Positions 26,257 through 35,324 are shown, counted from the first letter of the stretch. The stretch is DNA of 41,562 bases from Phenylobacterium sp. RIFCSPHIGHO2_01_FULL_69_31 (GCF_001824475.1 NZ_MHXN01000010.1:1-41562); one strand, 5' to 3'. A program made the numbers and translations. Notes: generated by a model not told the origin, from the sequence alone.

Positions 26257-27951
26257 CTACTGCCCGGCGAGCTTGGGTTGCGGGCCCAGGCCCGAGGCCA
26301 GCTTCTTCTCCGCGTCGCCCTTGATCCGGTCGTCGGGCTTCAGCGTCAGGACGCGCCGCCACTGGAAGACCGCCTCGTCCTTGCGGCCGACCATCCAGTA
26401 GGCGTCACCCAGGTGGTTGTTGATCTCGGGGTCCCCGGCCTCCAGTTCGACCGCCTGCTCCAGCACCTCGACGGCCTTCTTGTAGTCGCCGAGCCGGTAG
26501 TGCGCCCAGCCCAGGCTGTCGACGATCGCGCCCGACCGCGGGTTGGACGCCACGGCCCGCTCGACCATCCCCATCGCTTCCTGCAGCCGCTCGCCGCGGT
26601 CGATCCAGGCATAGCCCAGGTAGTTCAGCAGTTCGGGCTCGTCCGGCCGCAGTTTGAGCGCCAGGGCGAGGTCGGCCTCGGCTTCCTTCCACCTGCCCGA
26701 CCGCTCGAACGCCTGGCCCCGCGCATAGTGAAGCTGCCAGTCCGGGGCCTTGGCCTCGGCGATGACGCCGTTCAGGATCTCGATCGCCTCGGGATATTGC
26801 TCGTTGGCGCGCAGGAGGTCCGACAGCGTCGTCCGCGCCTCGGTGTCGCCCGTGGCGGCGCCGGTGCGGGCCAGCCGCAGCGCCCCCTCCTTGTCGCCGG
26901 CGCTCTGGTAGCTCCAGGCCAGCTTGGCCTGCGCCGCTGGGAATTCGGCCGAGGTGGGCTTGGGCTTGGAATAGGCCAGGCGGGCGCCCTCGACGTCGCC
27001 GTTCTGCTGCAGCAAGTCGCCCAGCATCAGCCAGGCGTCGTTGCGCTGCGGGTCCAGCGACAGGGACAGGCGCAGATAGGCCAGGCCGATGGATTCCTGC
27101 TTGGCGCTGATCATCGTCGCGGCCGGCGCCAGCAGGGCGAAGGCAGCGCCCTCTTTCAGGGTCGGCATGGCCGGGGCGGTGCGGTTCGCGCCGGCGCGGG
27201 CCCGGGCCGCCTTGAGACTGAGGTTCGAGGGATTGCGCTTCAGCGCCGCGTCATAGAGGGCGAGGGCCTCGGGCCGGCGGTTGCGGCGCTCGAGGAAGCC
27301 GCCGTAGGCCAGCACGGCGATTTCGCTGGGGTTCTCGCTGGCGGTGACCGCCTTGAAGTCGGTCTCGGCCTCGTCGTAGCGACGGGCCCGCTCGAACAGG
27401 TGCGCCTGGCCGATCTGGCCGAAATAGTCGACGCCGGCATCGCCCCGGAGCTGCGGCCGAACCGTGGAGCCTTCGGTGTCGCCGACCGAGGCCGACACCC
27501 ACGGCCCCAGCAGCGCGGCGGCGGCGCGGTGGGGAAAACCAATCCCGTCGTTCGACAACTCGGCCTTGGCGACCTTACCCTTGCCCTCGCCGATGGCCGC
27601 GACGACCTTGACCAGCCGGCCGAGGCGCTTGCCAGGTTCGGAGGCCGTCGGACCGTCGGGCGCCAGCAAGGCCGCCTTCTGGATGTCGCCGGCCATCAGG
27701 GCCGCGGTAAAGGCGCGCTCGGCCACGGCGGGATCGTCGCCGCTCTGGCTGCGCGCCAGTTCGAGGAACCGCGCGGCGTCGCCGTTCCGCCCCTCCTGGA
27801 GCGCCGCGCTGCCGGCCAGGAACATGCCGTAGGCGCTGTCGGCGGCGATCGGAGCGCCGAGAACCGCATCCTCGGTCTTGGGAACGGCGCTGGCGCAGCC
27901 TCCGAGCAGGACGAGCGGGGCGGCGCAGGCGAGCAGCAGGGTACGAAGCAT
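26257..27951 (-). CDS. TPR-repeat lipoprotein
   Basis: The 564-residue protein has a lipoprotein signal peptide (MLRTLLLACAAPLVLLGGCAS, lipobox LGGC) and many TPR units. Clear ones are GRWKEAEADLALALKLRPDE, AIVDSLGWAHYRLGDYKKAV and EINNHLGDAYWMVGRKDEAV near the C terminus. Such proteins scaffold envelope complexes; the partner is unknown. It is immediately upstream of ispE (1-base gap), a pairing I have seen in alphaproteobacterial genomes. It is likely attached to the inner face of the outer membrane or the periplasmic side of the inner membrane. Confidence 0.85.
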   Translation of the reverse strand: MLRTLLLACAAPLVLLGGCASAVPKTEDAVLGAPIAADSAYGMFLAGSAALQEGRNGDAARFLELARSQSGDDPAVAERAFTAALMAGDIQKAALLAPDGPTASEPGKRLGRLVKVVAAIGEGKGKVAKAELSNDGIGFPHRAAAALLGPWVSASVGDTEGSTVRPQLRGDAGVDYFGQIGQAHLFERARRYDEAETDFKAVTASENPSEIAVLAYGGFLERRNRRPEALALYDAALKRNPSNLSLKAARARAGANRTAPAMPTLKEGAAFALLAPAATMISAKQESIGLAYLRLSLSLDPQRNDAWLMLGDLLQQNGDVEGARLAYSKPKPTSAEFPAAQAKLAWSYQSAGDKEGALRLARTGAATGDTEARTTLSDLLRANEQYPEAIEILNGVIAEAKAPDWQLHYARGQAFERSGRWKEAEADLALALKLRPDEPELLNYLGYAWIDRGERLQEAMGMVERAVASNPRSGAIVDSLGWAHYRLGDYKKAVEVLEQAVELEAGDPEINNHLGDAYWMVGRKDEAVFQWRRVLTLKPDDRIKGDAEKKLASGLGPQPKLAGQ

Positions 27952-28017
27952 GATCAGACTCTGGGCGCGCGGAGGCTCCGCCGCAAGCGCCCCATCGTCA
28001 CACGGAAAAAATGGCCA

Positions 28018-29688
28018 CTACATGTTCGGGTAGTTCGGCCCGTCCCCGCCCTGCGGCGTCGTCCAGTCGATATTCTGCGACGGATCCTTGATGTCGCAGG
28101 TCTTGCAGTGGACGCAGTTCTGGAAGTTGATCTGGAACTTCGGGTTCTGACCCGCCTCGTCGTACAGCACCTCGTACACGCCCGCCGGGCAGTAGAGGCG
28201 CGCCGGCTCCCCGTACTTGGGCAGGTTCACCGAGATGGGGATCGACGGGTCGCGCAGCTTCAGGTGCGCCGGCTGGGCCTCATCGTGGTTCGTGGACGAG
28301 AGGAACACGCTGGACAGCTTGTCGAAGCTCAGCACGCCGTCGGGCTTCGGATAGACGATGGGCTTGTAGTCCTTGGCCGCACCGGTGGACTCGGCGTCGC
28401 TCTTGCCGTGCTTCATCGTCCCGAAGAACGAGAAGCCGCCCAGGAGGTGCGTGGTCCACATGTCGAACATGGAGACGGCGCCGCCGATGGCCGTGCCGAA
28501 CTTCGACAGCATCGGCTTGGCGTTGCGGACGACGTTAAGCTCCTTCTTGAGCCACGAGCCGTCGAACGCGGCCTTGTACTCGGCCAGTTCGTCGCCCGAG
28601 CGGCCCGCCTGGATGGCGTGGAACGCGGCCTCGGCGGCCATGATGCCGCTCTTGATGGCGGCGTGGCTGCCCTTGATCCGCGGCACGTTCACGAAGCCGG
28701 CGCTGTCGCCCAGCAGGACGCCGCCCGGGAAATAGAGCTTCGGGATCGATTGGAGGCCGCCCTCGCTGATGGCGCGGGCGCCGTAGGCGATGCGCTTGCC
28801 GCCCTCGAGGTACTTGGCGACTTCGGGGTGGTGCTTGAAGCGCTGGAACTCGTCGAAGGGCGAGAGCCAGGGGTTCTTGTAGTTCAGGTGGGTGACGAAG
28901 CCGATCGCCACGTAGTTGTCGCCGAAGTGGTAAAGGAAGCTGCCGCCGCCGGTCTTGTCGTCCAGGGGCCAGCCGGTGGTGTGCTGCACGAGGCCCGGCG
29001 TGAACACGGCGTCCGGAACCTGCCACAGCTCCTTGATGCCGATGCCGTACTTCTCCTTGTCGGCGTCCTTGCCCAGCCCGTACTTGGCCTTCAGCACCTT
29101 GGCCAGCGACCCTCGGACGCCCTCGCCGATGAAGACGTACTTGCCCCGCAGTTCCATGCCGGGCTCGTAGTTCGGGCCAGGCTTGCCGTCCTTGCCGAAG
29201 CCGAACTCGCCGGCGACCACGCCGACCAGCTTGTCGCCCTCGAACACGGGCGCCGAGGCGGCCATGCCGGGATAGATCTCGACGCCCAGGCCCTCAGCCT
29301 GCCCCGCCAGCCAGCGGCAGACGTTGCCCAGCGAGGCGATGTAGTTGCCATGGTTGTCCATGAACGGCGGCATGGCCCACATCGGCAGCTCCAGGCTGCC
29401 CTGAGGTCCCAGCAGGAGGAAGACGTCCTTCGTGACGGGCGTCTCCAGCGGGGCGCCCAGCTCCTTCCAGTTCGGCAGCAGCTCGGAAAGGCCCTTGGGG
29501 TCGATGACCGCACCCGAGAGGATGTGCGCGCCGACCTCGGCGCCCTTCTCCAAGACCGCCACGGTGAGGTTCGCGTCGAGCTGCTTCAGGCGGATCGCCG
29601 CGGCCAGGCCCGAAGGCCCGGCGCCGACGATGACGACGTCATACTCCATCGCTTCCCGCTGGATCGACTGGCCGACGTCTTCGCTCAT
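28018..29688 (-). CDS. etfQO: electron transfer flavoprotein-ubiquinone oxidoreductase
   Basis: The 556-residue protein has an FAD-binding Rossmann start (YDVVIVGAGPSGLAAAIRLKQ), then EKGAEVGAHILSGAV, the SFLYHFGDNYVAIGFVTHLNY segment and VLLGDSAGFVNVPRIKGSHAA. The C-terminal 4Fe-4S ligands are in LYCPAGVY and NCVHCKTCDIKDP. It passes electrons from ETF, fed by acyl-CoA and other dehydrogenases, to ubiquinone at the inner membrane. The length is standard for the bacterial enzyme. ETF subunit genes are not in the window. Confidence 0.96.
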   Translation of the reverse strand: MSEDVGQSIQREAMEYDVVIVGAGPSGLAAAIRLKQLDANLTVAVLEKGAEVGAHILSGAVIDPKGLSELLPNWKELGAPLETPVTKDVFLLLGPQGSLELPMWAMPPFMDNHGNYIASLGNVCRWLAGQAEGLGVEIYPGMAASAPVFEGDKLVGVVAGEFGFGKDGKPGPNYEPGMELRGKYVFIGEGVRGSLAKVLKAKYGLGKDADKEKYGIGIKELWQVPDAVFTPGLVQHTTGWPLDDKTGGGSFLYHFGDNYVAIGFVTHLNYKNPWLSPFDEFQRFKHHPEVAKYLEGGKRIAYGARAISEGGLQSIPKLYFPGGVLLGDSAGFVNVPRIKGSHAAIKSGIMAAEAAFHAIQAGRSGDELAEYKAAFDGSWLKKELNVVRNAKPMLSKFGTAIGGAVSMFDMWTTHLLGGFSFFGTMKHGKSDAESTGAAKDYKPIVYPKPDGVLSFDKLSSVFLSSTNHDEAQPAHLKLRDPSIPISVNLPKYGEPARLYCPAGVYEVLYDEAGQNPKFQINFQNCVHCKTCDIKDPSQNIDWTTPQGGDGPNYPNM

Positions 29689-29804
29689 CGCGTTCCCCTT
29701 TGGTCCGTCACCGCCGGCCCCCTCGCCGTCCGATGCTCGCGTTATGAAGGGGTCTTATCGGGAGGTCACGGCGGGGCGGTCAAGGGCGAACCCGTACCGG
29801 GTGC

Positions 29805-31202
29805 TCAAGGGCGGCCCTCTACGACGAGTTTAACCTGGGTTCCCGGCCGCAGCGGTTGGCCCGCCTCAAGGGCGTTCAGCATGAGGAAGCGGTCCAGGCG
29901 GTCCCGGTCCGGGGCCATCCGGGCCGCCATGGACTCGGCCGTGTCGCCGGGGCGCACCTCGACGACGGCGATCCGGCGTCCGGATATCGCGTCGACCTCC
30001 CGGTCCGACAGGCGGCGGAAGGAGTCGAACATCGGGTCGAACAGGCTGGCCTGCCCGGCCGGCGTCATGGCGACGAAGCTGTAGGCCTCGTCGCGGCCCA
30101 GCGAATAGGCCACCACCGTCAGGTCGACAGGCCGCCCCGCCGACGTCGCCCGAGCCGGCAGGACCACCGCGTCCAGGCCGTTGATCCTCGTGTGCTGAGG
30201 CTGCCCCACCTGGTGGCGGCCGTTGCGCACCACGCCGCGCAGGACCTCCAGGGCGTAGTTTTCCAGTTCCTTTGGCGTGGCGCGCCCGCCCGTGAACTCG
30301 GCCAGGGTCCCACCCGGCCCGCTCACCCGCACCGCCTGGGGCTGGTTGACCAGCTGGAAGCCCCGCGGCGCCTCGAAGCGGATGCCGAGCTGCGGATGGA
30401 TGTAGCTGCCGCCCCGGACGTAGCCCTGCGCCCCCGCCTCGCCGTAGGGCAGACCGTCCACGGCGGCGAGGTAGCTCGCCTCGTCCAGCGTCAGCCCCGC
30501 TTGCGGCGGCGTCTTGGCGGCCTGGGCGCTGGCGCGGCGGATCCGGTCCGAGGTCAGGGGATGGGTGCTGGCCCACGGCGCCATCCCGCCCTCCGGCTGC
30601 CCCGTCTCGCGCGCTGTGAAGGCCCCCTCCCGCTGCAGGTCGTCCAGGACGCGCGTTAGGCCGTCCGGCGCATAGCCCGCCGCCGGCAGGTAGGTCAGGG
30701 CCAGGCTGTCCGCCTCGTACTCCTGGTTCCGCGAGTAGCCGAGCGCGCCTAGCTTGGCGACGCGGCCGGCCACCTTGCCGGCCAGGTCGGATTTGGTGGC
30801 GACGCCCAGCAGCGTGGCCGCCAGGCTGCCCATGGTCTCGGCGTTCTGCTGGCGAACCGCGTGGTTGGCCGCCACATGGCCCAGCTCATGGCCAAGCACC
30901 GCCGCCAGCTCCGCCTCGGAGTTGACGATGCTGAGCAGTCCGCGCGTCACGTAGACGTAGCAGCCGGGCGGTGCGGTGAAAGCGTTGACGACCTCGGAGT
31001 TCACCACCGTGAAGACGCAGCGCTGGCGCATCCCCGCAGCCTGGGCCATCCGCTCCCCGATACGCTGCACATAGTCGGCTTGCGGGCCGAGGTAGGTTCC
31101 GCCCAGCTCGGCCACCATTTCGCGGTGCTCGCGCGCCGGCTGGGCCGCGGCGGGCGGGCCGACCAGCACGCAGGCTGCCGCAAGCCAGGCGAACCTCGCC
31201 AT
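29805..31202 (-). CDS. exported M48-family metalloprotease
   Basis: The 465-residue protein has a signal peptide (MARFAWLAAACVLVGPPAAAQ). The zinc motif is HELGH at residues 105-109, with the third ligand in RNQEYEADSLALTYL. It resembles BepA/YfgC-like periplasmic M48 proteases in outer membrane protein quality control. The C-terminal part (about 405-460) with VEVRPGDTAESMAARM and GTQVKLV looks like a LysM-type domain, suggesting peptidoglycan contact. The ATG at 31202 has GGGGAG about 10 bases upstream; an ATG at 31220 is an alternative. It is divergent from the glycosylase gene. Confidence 0.87.
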   Translation of the reverse strand: MARFAWLAAACVLVGPPAAAQPAREHREMVAELGGTYLGPQADYVQRIGERMAQAAGMRQRCVFTVVNSEVVNAFTAPPGCYVYVTRGLLSIVNSEAELAAVLGHELGHVAANHAVRQQNAETMGSLAATLLGVATKSDLAGKVAGRVAKLGALGYSRNQEYEADSLALTYLPAAGYAPDGLTRVLDDLQREGAFTARETGQPEGGMAPWASTHPLTSDRIRRASAQAAKTPPQAGLTLDEASYLAAVDGLPYGEAGAQGYVRGGSYIHPQLGIRFEAPRGFQLVNQPQAVRVSGPGGTLAEFTGGRATPKELENYALEVLRGVVRNGRHQVGQPQHTRINGLDAVVLPARATSAGRPVDLTVVAYSLGRDEAYSFVAMTPAGQASLFDPMFDSFRRLSDREVDAISGRRIAVVEVRPGDTAESMAARMAPDRDRLDRFLMLNALEAGQPLRPGTQVKLVVEGRP

Positions 31203-31288
31203 CGCGTCCGCTCTCCCCATTCCGGGCTGACAAGCCCGCGCTGACGCGCCAAGAGTGGCGCAAGCCTGATCCGGAGTGAACCCAGGGA

Positions 31289-32122
31289 ATGTCGGCCATC
31301 GCCGAACCCTTCGACGCCGCCATCGCCGAGAGCCTGCTCGCCTTCTGGGCGGACGCGGGGGTCGACGCCATGCTGCTGGACGAGGCCGTCGACCGGATCG
31401 AGGCGGGCAAGATCCTGCCACCCGCGCGCCCCGCAGCGCCCGTGGTGCCCCTGGCCGCGGCGCCCGCGCCCCGGGCTTTCGGCGGCCAGGCCGATATCTC
31501 CGGCGCCGTCGCCCAGGCCCAGCAGCTCGCCGCCGGAGCCGCGAACCTCGACGCCCTGGTCGCCGCCATCGCGGCCTTCGAGGGCTGTCCCCTGCGGTTC
31601 GAGGGCGCGGCCACCAAGGCCGTGGTCTATCGGGGCGATCCGAAGGCCCCGCTGCTCGTCATCGGCGAAGGCCCGGGCGCCGATGAGGACGCCCGCGGGG
31701 AGCCGTTCGTGGGCCGGGCTGGCAAGCTGCTCGACCGCATGCTGGCCGCGGCGGGGCTTACCGATCGGGTCCTGATCACCAACACCGTCTTCTGGCGCCC
31801 ACCGGGCAACCGGACGCCGACGCCGGCGGAGCAGGCCATCTGCGCGCCCTTCCTCGAGCGCATCGTCCAGCTGGTCCAGCCCCGGATGCTGCTCCTCGCC
31901 GGTGGGGCGTCGGCCAAGTCGGTCCTGAAGCGCGAGGAGGGCATTTTGTCGCTGCGCGGGCGCTGGTTCGAATGGCGCTCGGCCGATGGGACGCTGGAAT
32001 TGCCCGCCATGCCGACACTTCACCCCGCCTTCCTGCTGCGTCAGCCCGGCGCGAAGAAAAAGGCGTGGAGCGATCTGTTGACGCTTTCCGAAAGGCTTGA
32101 TCGCCCGGAAAGGCCCCTCTAG
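31289..32122 (+). CDS. uracil-DNA glycosylase family protein (family 4-like)
   Basis: The 277-residue protein has a Pro/Ala-rich N-terminal region (about residues 40-75), then family-4-type motifs: GEGPGADEDARGEPFVG from Gly126 (motif A with the catalytic-region acids), NTVFWRPPGNRTPTPAE and HPAFLLR from His245 (motif B). It would remove uracil from DNA. Only two Cys are present (100 and 185), so the usual four-Cys iron-sulfur cluster of classical family 4 seems absent. The start is the ATG at 31289; the nearest strong site (GGAG) is 13 bases upstream. It is cytoplasmic. Confidence 0.85.
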   Translation: MSAIAEPFDAAIAESLLAFWADAGVDAMLLDEAVDRIEAGKILPPARPAAPVVPLAAAPAPRAFGGQADISGAVAQAQQLAAGAANLDALVAAIAAFEGCPLRFEGAATKAVVYRGDPKAPLLVIGEGPGADEDARGEPFVGRAGKLLDRMLAAAGLTDRVLITNTVFWRPPGNRTPTPAEQAICAPFLERIVQLVQPRMLLLAGGASAKSVLKREEGILSLRGRWFEWRSADGTLELPAMPTLHPAFLLRQPGAKKKAWSDLLTLSERLDRPERPL

Positions 32123-32153
32123 CTTCGCAACCTGGGACTCAGAGAAAAAGGGG

Positions 32154-32187
32154 TCCGCGTTCAGCAGACGTTAGTTCTGCCCGCGGA
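32154..32187 (+). other. stem-loop in the leader of the lytic transglycosylase gene
   Basis: An outer stem TCCGCG (32154-32159) with CGCGGA (32182-32187) and an inner stem GCAGA (32164-32168) with TCTGC (32176-32180) give a two-part hairpin with a 7-base loop. It ends 10 bases before the ATG, where a ribosome binding site would be expected. Confidence 0.45.
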
Positions 32188-32197
32188 TATAGACGGC

Positions 32198-33799
32198 ATG
32201 ACGCTCGAACAGCGCCTGCGCGTCGGGGTATTGTCCCTCGTCGCCGCCGCCTCGGTTGCCAGCTCTGTCGCGGCGGCCGGATCGCCGAAGGCCCTCTCCG
32301 ACACCGACGCCCGCGCCTATGCCGCCGCCTTCCAGGCCGTGGACCAGGGCGACTTCGTCGGCGCCCAACTGGAAGCGGCGACGATCAAGGATCGTTCCCT
32401 CGACGGCTATCTGTCGTTCCGCGCCCTGATGCATCCCAGCGCCCACAAGGCGTCTTTCGAGGAATTGTCGGGCTGGCTGGCCAGGTTCCGCGACCTGCCG
32501 CTTGCCGACCGCGTCTTCTCCCTGGCCGCCAAGCGCCGGCCGGCCGACGCCGTGCCCCTTCCGACGCCCGAGGTGGCGCTGGTTGACACGACGCGCAGCG
32601 AGATCACCCGGCCCGCCCGCGAAGCCTTTTACTCCGGCGACGCCCGCACCGCCTTCCAGCTCGCCGTGAACGTGGGCGAGCGCTGGATTGCGGGCCTCTC
32701 CGCCTGGCGCCTGCAGGACTATGGCCAAGCGCACGATTATTTCGCCCAGGTGGCCCGCGACGACGAGAGCGACCCGTGGATGCGCGCCGCCGGCGCCTAT
32801 TGGGCCGCGCGCTCGGCCGTGGCGCTGGGCGACAACGCCACGGCGAACGCCTTCCTGCGCCTCGCCGCCCAGGCCCCGCAGACCTTCTATGGAATGATCG
32901 CCGAGCGTCAGGTCCAGATGACCATGGCGGACGCCCAGACCGGGCAGTTCATCCCCGCATCGTTCCGCGCGCCCGAACCGGCGCCGACGCGCCTGCTGGA
33001 GAATGACCCCCGGGCCCATCGCGCCGCCGCGCTCGCCCAGATCGGCCGTGTCGACGAGGCGCGCCAGGAGCTCCGCGCCGGCCTCGCCCTCGCCCGCACC
33101 GGCGCGGATCGCAAAGCCTGGAACGCGATGCTGGCCGCGCTCGGGCCTTCCGCCGGCCCCGGCTCGCAAAAGCCCCAGTATCTGTCTCTGGGCGACTATC
33201 AGGCCCCGCCGCTGGAGCCTCGCGACGGCTTCACGGTGGACAAGGCGCTGGTCTACGCGATCGTGCGGCAGGAAAGCGCATTCAATCCGCGGGCCGTGTC
33301 GCCCGTGGGCGCCCTTGGGCTGATGCAACTGATGCCCGCTTCCGCTGCGCTCGCCACCGGGGACGCCATCTACCGCAAGCGGCCGAACGTGCTGTTCAAT
33401 CCGGCCACCAACCTTCGGGCCGGCCAGGACTACCTCAGCTACCTCATGGACCGCGGCGTCGGCGGCGACATCCTGCACGTGGTGGCGGCCTACAACGCCG
33501 GACCCGGCGCAGTGCTGAAGACCACCGCGATGGTGGGCCAGGACGATCCGCTGCTCACCATCGAGTGCCTGCCAGCGCTGGAGACCCGCAACTACGTCGA
33601 GAAGGTCATGGCCGCCTACTGGACCTACAAGCGGATGTTCGGCGAGGAGACCCGCACCCTCGACGCCCTGGCCGGCGGCGCGCGCCGGATCGACGTGCGT
33701 CTCGACCTAGCCAATCCGGCGAACCCGCAGCCCCAGATCGCGGCGGAGACGCTGCAGATCGGCGCCGCCGGCGGCCTCCAGACGGCCGCGTTCGAGTAG
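32198..33799 (+). CDS. soluble lytic transglycosylase (Slt70-like)
   Basis: The 533-residue protein has a signal peptide (MTLEQRLRVGVLSLVAAASVASSVAAAG), an alpha-helical superhelix (about 40-330) as in Slt70, and a C-terminal SLT domain. Catalytic Glu359 is in IVRQESAFNPRAVSPVG, followed by ALGLMQLMP and AAYNAGPGAV. It cleaves peptidoglycan glycan strands to 1,6-anhydro products in the periplasm. The last 31 codons overlap the convergent glycosyltransferase-like gene. The leader holds a stable hairpin and no evident ribosome binding site. Confidence 0.92.
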   Translation: MTLEQRLRVGVLSLVAAASVASSVAAAGSPKALSDTDARAYAAAFQAVDQGDFVGAQLEAATIKDRSLDGYLSFRALMHPSAHKASFEELSGWLARFRDLPLADRVFSLAAKRRPADAVPLPTPEVALVDTTRSEITRPAREAFYSGDARTAFQLAVNVGERWIAGLSAWRLQDYGQAHDYFAQVARDDESDPWMRAAGAYWAARSAVALGDNATANAFLRLAAQAPQTFYGMIAERQVQMTMADAQTGQFIPASFRAPEPAPTRLLENDPRAHRAAALAQIGRVDEARQELRAGLALARTGADRKAWNAMLAALGPSAGPGSQKPQYLSLGDYQAPPLEPRDGFTVDKALVYAIVRQESAFNPRAVSPVGALGLMQLMPASAALATGDAIYRKRPNVLFNPATNLRAGQDYLSYLMDRGVGGDILHVVAAYNAGPGAVLKTTAMVGQDDPLLTIECLPALETRNYVEKVMAAYWTYKRMFGEETRTLDALAGGARRIDVRLDLANPANPQPQIAAETLQIGAAGGLQTAAFE

Positions 33800-34153
33800 G
33801 ACGCCGAAAGGACGGCGGCCGAACAGCCCACCGTCCGAAAATCCCGTCACCACGGCCGGCTCGCCACCTCGCGTCAGGTGGGTCTCGAGCGCCTTGATCC
33901 AGCCGTCCCGCAGGCGGAGGTCCGCGGGCAGCACCAGCAGTCGATCGGATCGTGACGCCATCGCCGCCGCCTCGAGGGAGAGGCTCGCCTCGGCTCCCAT
34001 GTCCTCGCAAAGCTCGCCGATCCCTGGCTGGCCTTCCGCCGCCACGATCAGCACCTGTCGCACCAGGCCGTCCACGGCCCCCGCTGTGAGCTGAGCCAGA
34101 AGTCCGGGCAGACCGTCAGCCCCTGACCGCGCGTCGATGATCACCGAAAGCAT
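33707..34153 (-). CDS. small glycosyltransferase-like protein
   Basis: The 148-residue protein begins MLSVIIDARSGADGLPGLLAQL, then VLIVAAEGQPGIGELCEDMGA and DRLLVLPADLRLRDGWIKALE. This resembles a shortened GT-A glycosyltransferase family 2 fold with the DxD replaced by PADLRLRDGW. It is much shorter than active family 2 enzymes, so activity is doubtful. Its C terminus overlaps the transglycosylase gene by 93 bases on the other strand. It is divergent from the radical SAM gene, with a LexA box in the shared region. Confidence 0.65.
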   Translation of the reverse strand: MLSVIIDARSGADGLPGLLAQLTAGAVDGLVRQVLIVAAEGQPGIGELCEDMGAEASLSLEAAAMASRSDRLLVLPADLRLRDGWIKALETHLTRGGEPAVVTGFSDGGLFGRRPFGVLLERGRLEAAGGADLQRLRRDLGLRVRRIG

Positions 34154-34190
34154 GCCCCGACAGAGCTTGCTTCCCCCTAGGCGGTCAATA

Positions 34191-34205
34191 GTTCTTGTTT
34201 TGTTC
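34191..34205. promoter_or_regulatory. LexA (SOS) box upstream of the radical SAM gene
   Basis: GTTC-TTGTTTT-GTTC is a perfect match to the alphaproteobacterial LexA site GTTC-N7-GTTC. It ends 25 bases before the ATG of the radical SAM gene and 38 bases from the divergent glycosyltransferase-like start. The AT-rich spacer also fits. Damage induction of one or both genes is inferred. Confidence 0.75.
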
Positions 34206-34229
34206 TTCTCTGGCGCCTAGGGTTGGCCG

Positions 34230-35324
34230 ATGTCATCCGGCTTCACCTCCCAGATCCCCAAGGTCCCACGCGGCCGAGGCGCCCGCTCCAACGCCAGCGG
34301 CCGCTACGAGTCCCAACAGCGCGAGGATTTCGACGACGGCTGGGCGATCGAGGATCCCGCGCCCGGGCAGCTCGACACAGCGGTGACGGCCGAGAAGGCC
34401 AGGGTCATCATCAGCCGCAACGACAGCCCCGACGTCGGCTTCTCCGCCTCGATCAACCCGTACCGGGGCTGCGAGCACGGCTGCATCTACTGCTACGCCC
34501 GGCCGGCGCACGCCTACATGGGCTTGTCGCCAGGCCTCGACTTCGAGTCCAAGCTCTTCTTCAAGCCGCATGCGGCGCAGCTGCTGGAAAAGGAGCTGGC
34601 CAAGCCGCGCTATACGCCGGAGCTGATCCATATCGGCGGCAACACCGACCCCTATCAGCCGGAGGAACGAAGGCTCCGGATCACGCGCGGGGTGATCGAG
34701 GTGCTGGTGCGGTTCCGCCACCCGTTCTCGGTCATCACCAAGTCGGCGCTGATCGTGCGCGACCTGGACCTGCTCGCCGAGGCGGCGGCGATGAAGCTGA
34801 CGCGGGTGGCGATCTCGATCACCAGCCTCGACCGCCAGCTCGCCCGCTCGATGGAGCCCCGCGCCGCGACGCCGGAGAAGCGGATCGACGCCGTGCGCCG
34901 CCTGACGCAGGCCGGTGTGCCGGTGACCGTGATGTTCGCGCCCTGCATTCCGGGCCTCAACGATCACGAGATGGAGGCCGTGCTGGAACGGGCGGCCCAA
35001 GCAGGCGCGTCCGGCGCCGGCTACGTGGCGCTGCGCCTGCCGCTGGAGATCAAGGACCTGTTCCGGGAATGGCTCGAGACCGACCACCCGGACCGCGCCC
35101 GGCGGGTGATGTCGCTGGTCCGCCAGATGCGGGGCGGAAAGGACTACGATGCCCAGTGGGGCAGCCGCATGAAGGGTGAAGGCCCCCTCGCCGCTCTCAT
35201 GGCTGCGCGCTTCGCTGCGGCCAAGAAGCGGTACGGGCTGGACGTCGGCTGGGGCTCCCTCGACGCGAGCCGGTTCCACGTGCCGCCCCAGCGCGGCGGC
35301 CAGATGGACCTGTTCGCAGAATGA
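34230..35324 (+). CDS. PA0069-family radical SAM protein (SplB-like)
   Basis: The 364-residue protein has the radical SAM cluster motif CEHGCIYC with Cys81, Cys85 and Cys88, in the context INPYRGCEHGCIYCYARPAH. It continues with the barrel motifs LIHIGGNTDPYQPEER, FSVITKSALIVRD and VTVMFAPCIPGLNDHE. These match the PA0069/COG1533 group, related to spore photoproduct lyase. The reaction is unknown. The LexA box just upstream suggests a DNA-damage role, consistent with SplB kinship. The 3' end converges with the RNA methyltransferase gene 23 bases away. It is cytoplasmic. Confidence 0.9.
   Translation: MSSGFTSQIPKVPRGRGARSNASGRYESQQREDFDDGWAIEDPAPGQLDTAVTAEKARVIISRNDSPDVGFSASINPYRGCEHGCIYCYARPAHAYMGLSPGLDFESKLFFKPHAAQLLEKELAKPRYTPELIHIGGNTDPYQPEERRLRITRGVIEVLVRFRHPFSVITKSALIVRDLDLLAEAAAMKLTRVAISITSLDRQLARSMEPRAATPEKRIDAVRRLTQAGVPVTVMFAPCIPGLNDHEMEAVLERAAQAGASGAGYVALRLPLEIKDLFREWLETDHPDRARRVMSLVRQMRGGKDYDAQWGSRMKGEGPLAALMAARFAAAKKRYGLDVGWGSLDASRFHVPPQRGGQMDLFAE

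Noticed and set aside
26224..30084. A 1286-codon open frame on the plus strand
   Set aside because: It is antisense to ispE, the TPR lipoprotein and ETF-QO, all with clear family motifs. Long empty frames are expected opposite GC-rich genes, and its translation is low-complexity Arg/Gly/Val-rich.
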